Positions 47,201 through 57,857 of a DNA stretch of 64,000 bases are shown here, piece after piece. The notes beneath the pieces were generated by a model. That model did no database searches. It saw only the letters and a program-made list of their open reading frames with translations, and was not told the origin of the DNA. The DNA comes from Glossina fuscipes (Eukaryota > Arthropoda > Insecta > Diptera > Glossinidae): NCBI RefSeq assembly GCF_014805625.2, contig NW_023998434.1, positions 710,576 to 774,575 of the forward strand, read 5' to 3'. Each line of letters starts with the position of its first letter. Within the stretch, counting starts at the first letter, position 1. Position numbers and translations under genes: made by a program.

Positions 47201-49445
47201 ATAGTACACAGAGGGAGATATCGGTTTAGAAAAGCAATTAAAAAAAAGTTCGATTACTTTCTTAAATTCACCCTTAGTTGTAAATAACATAAGTTCGCTC
47301 GAAAACGAATGCAGTTTTCTCCTTACCTACGTTGAGTATGACTATCACTATAGGCATGCGCCCCATTCGCATAACCCTATGTGCGGCCAAAAAAAAAAGT
47401 GAGAAAATAGGCAGAGGTAGCAAGATTGGCTGTAGCGTATTGAGTGTGTGTCACAATTGGTAAGTATTATGTTTTTACCGCATTGAGCACTCCAACCATG
47501 CTACAACCATGTCCCTCCATCTTTAGTTGAACTGTTCACTTGATAGCGATAAACAATGAGAATATGTTTGTGAGTATTATCCTTTCTCTCCTATATAATA
47601 TTCTTGCTCCTCCTATTAGACGACTCGACTACACTACAAGACAGTTTTCATTTCACTTGGTCATAATAAGAAAATAATAAAACGTTCATCTCCCCGCTCT
47701 TCCTTAATTCGTTCATATTTGTTGATTATAAGATAGAATGTTACCATCGCAAGTTCACGGCCATTATTAACATCCTTGGCCGGAATGGGCCCAAACGACC
47801 AACTAAAGAAAACGAAAGAAATATAAAAAATATGGTTTTGATCGAAAATTTAAAACATTTATGTAGTTCAAGCTGCGTTGTGAAAATATTGTCCGCGAGG
47901 TAACTAACATATAATTAGAAAACGCATTTGTTGTACTAAAAAGCATTCAAAGAGAAAAGTTCAAAGATGCTATGAAATTCTTGATCACTTTTGAATCGGT
48001 CTAAATGAGTCTTTCGGGGGTTGTTTTCTGTTCGCCAAAATGAAGATACTATGTATGAGAAAATGGCGAAAACATTGGAAGTTCCTGTAGGTAAACTAAT
48101 ATTGCAAGTAACTGAAACAGGTCACGGGACACACTAACAGTACCTCAGTCTCAGTTCATATTGCTGCTGTTTTCAAAAGGAAAAATATATGCTATTTTTT
48201 ATTTATTACTCATAAGCTAGAACAGTAAATAAATGTAAACTCTTTCTTATGCAATCGGTGCAGTATCAATGCATTAAATATGAAAAGTCTACCGCATCCA
48301 TTCAACATTGCAAACTATAAAAATTGCTTTTTGACTAAACGAAAAAGAGTTGTATCGCCGAAAAGAATTCGACCATAGCCATATAAAATTTTTTTAAATT
48401 TTCCTTTTTCTTATATATGGCCAGCCTATAAGAGTACAAAGTAATTTTACATCGAATAGATGCGGTGTCATGTGTCAGACTTTTCATTCAAGCGGTTTTT
48501 GGGAGAATACGGAGAATCTCTGTCCCAACTTTGACTGATATAACATGCATGGACGTATAATTTTGCATTAGACTTAAAAAGGCTTGTTTTTTTTTTTTTT
48601 TTTTTTGCTGTATTTGTGCAATTCATATTCATTCTGCAGCCCTGCAGCATTTAGATGTAACAAATTTCTCTATCAAATAAACTAAATTTGTTTTCTTCTC
48701 TTCTTTCCTTTTTCGTTTAATTTGTTTGTTTCATTTACGTTTCATACGGATTTCAGTTACGTATATTATATTATATATTGTATATTTTTTTTTTTTTTTT
48801 TTTTTTTTTGATGTTATATTTCATTTTCTATACTCCATGTTTTTATTTGCAGTAGATAGTGTATCGTGCAAAACTATCCACCATTTCCATTATTTGTTCA
48901 TTTGCTGTGGAAAATAAATAACATTCTTTATATCTATCGTTGTCCTTTTTTTCCTAGCCTTTTTATGTTATGGATATTAAGGGTTCAAGTGTGTTTTCAT
49001 TAACATTCAATTTGTGCATTTATTTGCTCTAATAGCCAAATGGATTTTTGATTAAGACTATATCTTTTTTACTTATCTCCTTATCTATAAGTTTTTATTT
49101 ATTTGTTTATTCATTTATTTACAATGCCTGAGGTTATTCGACATCAAAGCCTTTTTAGTTAAACTCAAATGCCCGCCCATTTGTGCGGTTATCAGAAAAT
49201 CTTTCATATATAAGCCAAAGGCTATAAAGACTACATACAGTAAAAACAACAGCAACAACTATACAGTTAATGTGTATAAATAATTTTGCTATAAATTAAT
49301 TTTAGTTAAATTGATTTTGAATGGTATTGTGTTGTACAAGTTCTACGAGCCAGCAATATTTTCATTTTCTCTTTTGAGAATTAATTTCCGTACAGGGAAA
49401 GAATAAATAAATATAAAGGACATGACAGGCTTCTCTGTCATACTA

Positions 49446-49449
<4 letters not shown>

Positions 49450-49479
<30 letters not shown>
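49450..49479. repeat. (AT)n microsatellite
   Basis: About 30 bases of pure AT repeat. Confidence 0.95.
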
Positions 49480-49483
<4 letters not shown>

Positions 49484-50915
49484 ATGATAAAGTTAATCAC
49501 AGAAATAAAATATATTTCGTGGGGGATATGATAATGCATTTTATTTACATTTACCATTAGTGTTTTGCTGTATTAGTACCACTAACCAAGCGGTCGACGA
49601 ATTGTTTCAGCTTTCGATGAAACGTCACTGAATCACTTAGTATTATAGTGAATTTAGTCTTAAACTCTTGTCGCAATTCTATATACTAATCAACAAAAGA
49701 AGAAAAAGAAGTGCCGGTATGGCAAAATACTAAGGTAGAGCAAACTTGTAGCCTAAGTAAGCACATGAAAGAGGAATAAACGGTAAAAAGAAGGAAATTA
49801 GATCTCACAGTATTTGGAATACCGTCATATGTCGCTACTACACTTTAGGCACCAGCCCGAAATTGAAGATCGGAAATTTTTCGACTAACAAACAACTTTT
49901 ACAGCTTCCTTTATATAATGGTCTTAAACTAAATAATTTTTCAATTCTTTCCAAAAATGTTATGTAATTAATGATTTTTTCTAACATTTCATTATTTCAT
50001 GTGGAAGAAGCCTTATCCACTCTTCGCATTATTGCTTATCCTTGATTGCTTTGCTCGCTAATAGGCGAGCAAAAACAATCAGACTAATAGCTAAGCCATA
50101 CGTGCCATCTATGGTAGAGCTACTTTCTGCTAATGCACATTTTTTTTATACCAACCAGCAAGAAACAGGCTTTTATCCAATTTGTGTCTCCTTTTGCGAC
50201 AGAAGACCGTATGGGGCATACTTAAAATTATCATGCAGGGGCTTCTGTCCGTCCGTCTCTTCGCCATTCAGGCAACCTCGTCAACTACTTGTCAATTATT
50301 GATAGTAAGTTGCAACGGTCGGGCTTACGGAGGTCCTTTATATACTTAGCAATACGGAGATGGACGACGCCCCCAAATCTGTCTAATAAAAGCAAAAACT
50401 CTGTTTACCTGCATGTAGGAGAAATGAATGTAAAACTTAATAAAAACACTTTATAGATTTATGATAATATAAAAATAGGACCAATCGAGCAAATGACATA
50501 CATCTCTCTAAAGATCTATCGCACAATTCTAATGCGTGTATGCACAAAGTGGAATTCTTCTTAAAGCGAATATAACGTTTTTTGCTACGCATTAGGCCTA
50601 ATCATCAAACATCCCTCCCAAGGCTTACTTGGCATTCATATCAAGTATACCGATGACTTATTTTGATCTTATTTTCATCATCGATTTGTTTTATGTTGCC
50701 TGTAAATTAAAATGTTCGAGGCATTCCCATGGGAATATCAATCATATTTTATCGTCATATTAATCTGGTAGTCGTAGGAACGTACAGGTGGATATAACTA
50801 GATATTAACCTAATAAACTAATAATATTAACCTAATAAAAAATAAATAATAGCGGATTTCATGACTGATAGCACTAAGCTAAAAAGAAAAAATAATTTTC
50901 GTTACCCTTTTGAAA

Positions 50916-50940
50916 GGTGGGGGGGGGGCCGCCCCCCCAC
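50916..50940. repeat. G10/C7 hairpin
   Basis: GGT followed by ten G (50919-50928), CCG, seven C (50932-50938) and AC. GTGGGGGGG pairs with CCCCCCCAC. It is the only long G or C run in the window, set in AT-rich DNA. Confidence 0.85.
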
Positions 50941-51406
50941 TACCCACTTATATGATTTCAATACAATGTTCACTTTGAGCAAAATTATTCGTTGTCATAG
51001 CAGGAAAATATTTAATAATTAGTTTTGTAAGGAACTTGAAAATAAAATCTTTTTTCATTTTATTGAAATTATAAGCTATTTTCATAGATTAAAGATTTCC
51101 TTATTTATATTATTATAAAATGAGATTTTATTTAATTACGTTCATCATTTGAACTATTGATGTGTACACACATAAAGACCAATTAATTTACTTCTTCTAT
51201 TGTTAATCAAAGGCCGTCGTCTATCTACCTACCCAAATATGTATGTATGGATGCATAAATTAATTTTTATTTAATTAAAAATTTGCTTTACAAACTCAAA
51301 TTATATCGACACATTAACGTAAATGCATACACTTACACATGAACAAACATGTGGAGAAATTTTAAACATTTCATTATTAATTGCTTTGCTTGCATATATA
51401 CAATTA

Positions 51407-51438
<32 letters not shown>

Positions 51439-51730
51439 GGTATATGTATTATGTATATATATACACATGTATATATGCACATGAGTATGTAACTAATGAG
51501 AGTAAAAGGATGTTTATGTTAAACAATTAAATTTTAAGTAAAATTTGTTACAAAAAAAAAAAAAATATACAACGACAGAAAAGGATTGAAATATAAAGTT
51601 TATTTATATTCTATATATGTATGTAATTGTAAGAAAAAGTTTTACACTCGTATTGTTTGTATTGTCTTTTTAGGTGGGTGATGTTATATTTTCAAAGTTT
51701 TATATGTATATATACAGAGATTTTTACACA

Positions 51731-51731
51731 T

Positions 51732-51765
<34 letters not shown>

Positions 51766-51786
51766 GCTACTATTACTACTACTATT
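51731..51786. repeat. (ACT)n microsatellite
   Basis: About 18 nearly perfect TAC/ACT units. The poly-Tyr open frame over it is an artefact. Confidence 0.95.
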
Positions 51787-51974
51787 TTGCACTTAAGGCT
51801 AAAACTTTTCTGTTATTTATAAAATATACGCAATACTTCTCCCTTCAGTTTCTTTGCATTCTTTGAATAAAAGTTGAATGAAGCATTTATGAAATTCATA
51901 AATTTTATGAACAATTTATATATAAACGCTATAAATAAAAACTGAAAGAAAAAGTTGTTGGTTGACTACTGCTC

Positions 51975-51976
<2 letters not shown>

Positions 51977-52005
<29 letters not shown>
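51977..52005. repeat. (AT)n microsatellite
   Basis: About 29 bases of TA repeat, followed by a GA-rich run. Confidence 0.95.
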
Positions 52006-52207
52006 CCACATATTTATATGTATATATATCTAAAGTGACAAAAAGAGATAGACCGAGAGAGATAGACAGAGATAGACAGAGAGAGAAAGAGAGAAAAAGA
52101 GAGTTTTTCAAGTGGAGGCAAAGCATTAATAAAGAAAATTCTTCTAATAAACTTGCAATTATAGAAAACATAAATTATTATACATTATATGTTTACTTTA
52201 TTTACAG

Positions 52208-52210
<3 letters not shown>

Positions 52211-52283
<73 letters not shown>

Positions 52284-52293
52284 NNNNNNNNNN

Positions 52294-52340
<47 letters not shown>
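52211..52340. repeat. (AC)n microsatellite, interrupted by a 10-N gap
   Basis: Pure AC repeat of about 73 bases on the left and 47 bases on the right of 10 N (52284-52293). The longest dinucleotide array in the window. Confidence 0.97.
52284..52293. other. Assembly gap of 10 N
   Basis: Ten N inside the AC array; true repeat length is unknown. Confidence 0.97.
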
Positions 52341-52341
<1 letters not shown>

Positions 52342-52915
52342 CATATTTAGCTTTAACCAATAGAATCGAATACAAATGGTAAGCAACGCAAGGTGGAATG
52401 ACCGAACCTTAAGTAAAAAAAAAAAAATAAATAAATGAAAACAAAACATAAGGGATGGAAAACTGGGTTAAATTTCAAGTACTCTTTTACTCATTATATA
52501 ACATCTTTTGATTTAGAAAGCCGAATTGAGAAAGACGGCTAGAAACGGTAGAAAGCGTAAATTATAAATTATGAAATAAGCTTTATTTATGAACAGGATA
52601 AGGAGTAAAAGTTTATGTCAGAGTAGCGAAAATTGAAAATTTTTGCAAAGTTAGTTTTGTTTAAGTAAATTTGCTTGAACTTTTAAGAAAAATTTCTTTA
52701 GTTTGTTAGGTGTTAAGTGTGAAGTAGAAAAAAATTGTTCAGACAACATTATATGAGAATAAGTGTCTGGTGTTATTTCCGTTTGTTTTCTTCTTTTTTT
52801 TTTTTCTCCTTCTAACGAATTAAATGCTTACAGGCTTTTTTTTTTTCTTATTAATAGATCATTACGTTAACAAGGCCCGTCTTTATGCGTATATATGTAT
52901 ATATACGTAATTATG

Positions 52916-52948
52916 GATGTGTGTGTGTTTGTGTGTGTGTGCGTGTGT
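52916..52948. repeat. (GT)n microsatellite
   Basis: Imperfect GT array; a related GT/ATGT array follows at 53124-53180. Confidence 0.9.
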
Positions 52949-53123
52949 ATTTATGTATCTGTTTGAAAGTAAGTAAAAAGTGCTTGATTAACTTTATCAT
53001 CAGTATCCTCATCATACTCATATCCTTACTCGTTTCAACATCATGCTGCTTGTCGTTATCATCAAAGTTACAAACAAACCCTGATACAAATTGAAAGCAT
53101 GTAAATAAATGCATATAAGCACG

Positions 53124-53180
53124 CGTGTGTGTGTGTGTGTATGTGTGTGTATGTGCGGGTGTACAGGTATGTGTAAGTGT
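53124..53180. repeat. (GT)n microsatellite, imperfect
   Basis: GT units with ATGT and GCGT variants. Confidence 0.85.
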
Positions 53181-54967
53181 GCGTTTGAACATCATTGGCA
53201 AACACAGTTGTGATTTATTAAAAGCTTACGTTTGTTTTTGTTTCGGTATTTTTTTTTTGAACTTTGCCTTTTCTCTGAACCGGGGTTTTTCCTTTTTTTT
53301 TTTTTTTACTTTGTTCTACTCATCATCTCTTCTCTCGTTTACATCCATTTAATGATGAGTTTCTAGTTTTTTTTTTTTTTATTTGTTCTTTTTTTCTCTT
53401 TTTTGTTTTTTAACCATTAACTTATGTTCTATGCGTTCGTTTTTATACTGTTGACGTTGTTGTACTTGTTGTTAAAGGGATTTATAAATTTTACTATATT
53501 TCCTGTTATCGTCTTGTTTGCAACACTTACAACTATGTTCTCTCTATGCGTCTCTCGATTTTGATTGTGTTGATAGACCCAGCTCGGGTCCATCAAGTGA
53601 ACTGAACTTATGGCAAACTATTGAAAATCCAAGTTGTGCTTGATTAAATCATATTTAAAAGTTAAAGCGTTTTGATTTTTCCATTATTCATGCGAAATAG
53701 TTAAAGGGTTAAATCAATCTCGATACAGACCGGAATCATTTCGGTGATTTAGATTTTCTTAAGCTAATCCTCTCTTAAAAAAGCTGGGAGTAAATGAAAC
53801 TGAAAAGTAAAATTTTTACCTAACTGAAGTGCAAACAATGGAAACTGATTCATTTATTTTCGAGATCTTCAAAAGCTCAAACGCCACCCAGTTCAATAAA
53901 AAAAAAAAACAGAAAAAAACTTGGAAAATGTGCTTCAATATGCTTTATCAATAATTTATGAATTCTCAAATAAACTGAAAAAAGAATAAATTAATAAAAA
54001 TCAACATAAAAGTTGAATAAAAATTTTACATATAAATGATTCCTACTGATCCGATAAGTTGCTGTTTTATTTTCCTTATGCGTTAGGTATCCACGCTTCG
54101 CCTCATGGCGAGTGTTAGTTCCTTACTTGTTCAAGTGGGTTTTGGCAAAGAGCTAACAAAAATCTAAAAAAAAATAAATAAATAAATAAAAATAAAAAAA
54201 AAACATAAAAAAGGTAAGCGTTTCCGCTACTTTAGTTCAAGCGCGCTCATGTGTATAAATTTATGCCAAAGCGCAATGCGAAGGGAGTCAGAGACTAAAA
54301 TAAAATATATGTATATGTATATGTATAGCAATACGTGCACATAATAATTTTTAATGAATTTTTCGAAATACAAAACCATACACAACACAACAAAACAACA
54401 ACAACAATAATAATAATTATATTTATTGCTCTTTATATTTCCTGAGACTCGTTAGCAATTTAACAAAAAAAAAATAAAAAATAAAAAAAAAAATATGTAA
54501 ATAAATAAAAAATAAAATTTATGCAAACTAAACAAACATTTAGAAATGTTTATATGAAACGCAGGGCGCGCCGGGGAACTTATTAAGTTAAACTCCTAAT
54601 GAGGCCGAAAATTTTTCACTCACACATGCAAGCATACACAAGCACACATACGCATACACACGCGTACACATATACGCTTTCGTAAAATCCTTACGTATAA
54701 GCATACGTTCTTTCCGGTCTCGTTAACTTTATGGCAAATGTCAACTCAAGGAGCACACAACAAAAAGTACTAAGGAATATTATTACAAAAAAAAAAATAA
54801 AAAATTCTAAAAAATTCATAAAGCCCACTTGATTTTAAAATGAAATGAGAAAAGCTAAGTGAATTCGGTTTTTAACTTATTAACTGCGATATTTTGAAAT
54901 TCATAGTTTTTTAGAGTTTCTAGTTCTTCTAGTATTTTGAGGCACGCTTTTGAATGATTCTTATTTC

Positions 54968-54998
54968 TTAGGTTGTTCGGAAAGTCATTTCATTTTTC
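54968..54998 (+). mobile_element. Lone mariner-like terminal repeat
   Basis: TTAGGTTGTTCGGAAAGTCA followed by TTTCATTTTT. The word has the typical form of mariner inverted-repeat ends and shares TTAGGTTG at its start with the outer end of the copy at 25.5-26.7 kb. I did not find the matching inverted copy downstream. A 130-codon plus-strand frame at 55080-55472 follows, but I cannot recognise transposase motifs in it. Confidence 0.5.
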
Positions 54999-55969
54999 CC
55001 CAACAACGGATTCACATCTGCGTTCACATCTAAGGCGCACTGTCTTCATATACTTGATAGCTGATATCGGAATGCATGCATGGGAAAAATTTTGTATGAT
55101 TCTGTGCAAAAGCTTTTGCTTGGTCCCTTACCGAATGTGAAAGGTCGAAAGCACCCCAAAAATAATGTTCAAGGGAGAAAAAACCTATTCGATGGGCATG
55201 CAAGCAATGCCAGATCGGCTGTGACGAAACTAATTTGCAGAGTTGCGTTTCGGGGCTTTTGCATCACGTGCGCTGGTGAGGACAAAATAAAGTCACTAAT
55301 TGAAGCACACCACCGAATGTCAATTCTTGACTTCTATTTTGGGCCAAGCAGACCGAATTACTTTATGAATCATTCAAATATTTCCCTACAGGTATCGATT
55401 TTTATCAGGCTTTTATACAGACTTTATGGTACAAGGATATATTATATTAGGGCGTATACACGCAACACCTAGTAACACTTGACATAGACACACCATATAT
55501 TATTCCGATGTATTCAGAATCACTTACTGTGTCGAAATCTATATATACTATACTATACGCTTTAGCTGACATAAACTATTAACAGATGCTTATGTTTTCG
55601 AAAGAGAAACATGAAGACCCTCTCTGTTGGGTAAATTGTGGATATTTGATATCTATTCTCCGTAAGATATTAGCAGAAATCTGATCGTTGCAAAAATTTT
55701 GATTTAATTTAAAATTAATATTATCCACATGCGTAACTGAGCAGAGAAGAATCGCGACTGCTAAGTCTGTATTTGCGGGTTCAGATCTCAATGCGAAGAG
55801 AAATTGCCCGTAGTTATAATAAGTGCTCAGTCGGTAAAGGCATAGCAATGATTGCCATCATTGGGCTGCGGTTGCTTTCCTACTTCTCGGATTCAAACCG
55901 ACTGCTAGTGTACCTCTGCGCTAGACGTGTATGCATACGTTTGCTTTTGCTTTTTAGCCAACACTAGTT
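54999..55969. other. Stretch with unidentified open frames next to a mariner-like end
   Basis: The plus-strand frame 55080-55472 starts MGKILYDSVQKLLLGPLPN and includes a Cys-containing block RVAFRGFCITCAGEDK. No family recognised; it may be the decayed interior of the element whose end lies at 54968. A minus-strand B-box-like word GGTTTGAATCC lies within 55880-55905. Confidence 0.4.
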
Positions 55970-56235
55970 GCGGTATAAGGATATGTTAGCTTAGCGCGGA
56001 CCCACCTTTTATTATACCTATCGATCATTTTCTAGAACCATGTTCATGTATTCTTGCGTTCAAACTAGAGGCCGCAATTTTTAAGATATTTTGATGAAAT
56101 TTGGTACGTTGACGTGCAAGGACGTTTGCTATTGAAAATAACTCCAACTGGTTCACTGTTTCGACCATTGCACCTTGATTTGGGAAGCCGTTATATAGAG
56201 ATGGCAATTTTCAAGATATGGTTCGAATTCAGGGG
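55970..56235 (+). repeat. Dispersed repeat-like segment (family C)
   Basis: Contains the internal near-repeats GCAATTTTTAAGATATTTTG and GCAATTTTCAAGATATGGTT, together with GATGAAATTTGGTACG, wording that recurs in degenerate fly intergenic repeats. No second copy of full length was found in this window, so the call is tentative. Confidence 0.35.
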
Positions 56236-57399
56236 AATTTTTTTTGAACTTCCCTTTCCTGTTCCTACAAAAGAGAGCTAATTCTCAACATTACGCGGGG
56301 AAAACTTGGTTTATAATATTACTTAGTTACTTAGATAAATTTCACGCGTACAAAAGTTAATCAATCAATAAATGTTTTAAAAAACAAAAAAGAATTTAGC
56401 GCAACATAAACAAAAAATTCCATTGCCTAACCTATAGTATAAATATAAATATTTTCTTAAAGTCTTCAACTAAATGGATATTTAGGTGAAAACGCACTCC
56501 AGGGCGAAAAAAAGACTGAACTTGAAATGATTTATTGATATGATGTTCATCATGTAGAAGATTTTGCCCGAGATGAGAAGGAGTTTTCGAATTTCTCGCA
56601 TTTGTTTTACCTTTATGACAGCCTACTCTCACCTACTAACAACTTGTAGCACTTAGCTTGGAGAAAGTTCACAAACCAAGACCTAATGTAATATAGTATT
56701 TAATTAAATCTCTTTCAGTCTTTGTTTCTATGTTCAGTAAAAATTAAATTTAAAGTGAGGGGGGAAATGTACATTTGAAAGTTTCGCCAACTTGCAAATA
56801 TAGGTAATCCGCGTGATGACTGAGAAAAAACTTTTTAATTAATTAAAGCATTGCTTGGAAATTTATAAAATTGTTGTAATAAACGTTATATGAAAAAAGA
56901 AATATTTACAATACTATATATTGACATAAGTCAAATCAAAAAAAGATTTAAAAAATTGTAGATTTTTGCCGAATTGTGCACTTTTTTTGGCGAAAAGCAC
57001 ACAGCTTTGAATTAAATTCATTTCCTTGCATTGTTTCCTTTTGTTTGCTTTTGTAAGAAAAGGATATTAATTTCTAACTCAGAGCTATTCCATTTTATTG
57101 AACTCACAAAATCATATCAATAGAATAGTCCTTCTCATAATTTCGGCGCTCCTTAGCTACCTCTCCTAACGCGGTTTTTATTGCTATTAATAGATAATGT
57201 AGGATTACCCATAGAATATCCGTCCAAAGTATTATCCCTATATCGGTTATCGGAAATGAGTGGTGAAAACAGAGATGTTCTCAGTTGAAGTATTGCCAGC
57301 CTAACCTTTAAGCTGATTCCTTGATTTTTTTTAACACCATTCCACCATTTTTAACACCAATGTTTTGGCCAGATATGAAGCCGATATGTTCCATTTTGC
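56236..57399. other. Non-coding stretch
   Basis: AT-rich. A small direct repeat (AACACCATTCCACCATTTTT / AACACCAATG) lies at about 57340-57361. No gene seen. Confidence 0.45.
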
Positions 57400-57525
57400 A
57401 ATCAGGAGTATGTATAACACAGACGGACAGATGCTTGAATTGATTCCGTATCTGACAACCATCAAGCCTATATGTTCTCGTTATCGTCTCCACAGCTTCA
57501 TTACGGATGTTGCAAACGTCTTGAC
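57400..57525 (+). repeat. Dispersed repeat family A, copy 4 (diverged)
   Basis: GACGGACAGATGCTTGAATT, GATTCCGTATCTGACAAC, CATCAAGCCTATATGTTCTC and CACAGCTTCATTACGGATGT align in order with the core of copies 2, 3 and 5 (GACGGAC..TTAAAT.GATT..GAATTTCACGCTGATCAAG..TATA..TCTGAAGCTTCC). Plus orientation. Confidence 0.6.
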
Positions 57526-57659
57526 ACAATGACTATGCTCCCATTTTGCGGGTGGGAAGCGATGGGATTTCCTTTTTTTGCTAAAGCGGCAGAGAGCTTT
57601 GACCTTTATTTCAAAAGTTTTACAGTTTTACAAAAAATTTCCGATTTCAAACAACTTCG

Positions 57660-57857
57660 AATAACGACTTTTCAGAATAGCGCGTGGGAAGTGGTCCGAT
57701 CGGAACCATTTCCCATAGCGTTTGTCCTTAGCTCAAAATATTTCGGGAATTGCGACCTATAGCTTGAACACAAATTTACATGGACAGACATCAGACGGCA
57801 GACAGGCAGACAGGCTTAAATCAATTCAGATTATGATTCTGAATCGATTGGTATAAT
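57660..57857 (+). repeat. Dispersed repeat family B, copy 2
   Basis: Contains AAGTGGTCCGATCGGAACC, a (GCAGACAG)-type tract at 57800-57815, and the imperfect palindrome AATCAATTCAG..CTGAATCGATT at 57819-57850. It shares words with the minus-strand copy at 28861-28945. Directly after it, 57871-57940 reads on the minus strand as GGTATAAGGTACACTAAGTT and AGTGCAAGTATCCGTAACAC, which I recall as the start of a widespread fly intergenic repeat. Confidence 0.55.

Larger units (their letters stand above)
43951..50915. other. Long non-coding stretch
   Basis: AT repeats at 44181-44219 and 49450-49479, A and T tracts (46273-46287, 46355-46382, 46436-46451, 48589-48606, 48787-48809), GA-rich 46750-46800. 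Two overlapping plus-strand open frames occur at 45117-45610 with no recognisable product. No gene claimed. Confidence 0.5.
50941..54967. other. Non-coding, microsatellite-dense stretch
   Basis: Holds AT, ACT, AC and GT arrays (listed separately), a GA-rich run 52045-52105 and T tracts (52793-52805, 53288-53307, 53369-53380), and a small GC-rich word cluster GCAGGGCGCGCCGGGG at 54562-54577. No coding signal. Confidence 0.5.

Noticed and set aside
52035..52449. 115- and 83-codon His-Thr / Cys-Val frames
   Set aside because: Translations of the AC/GT microsatellite and its N gap.
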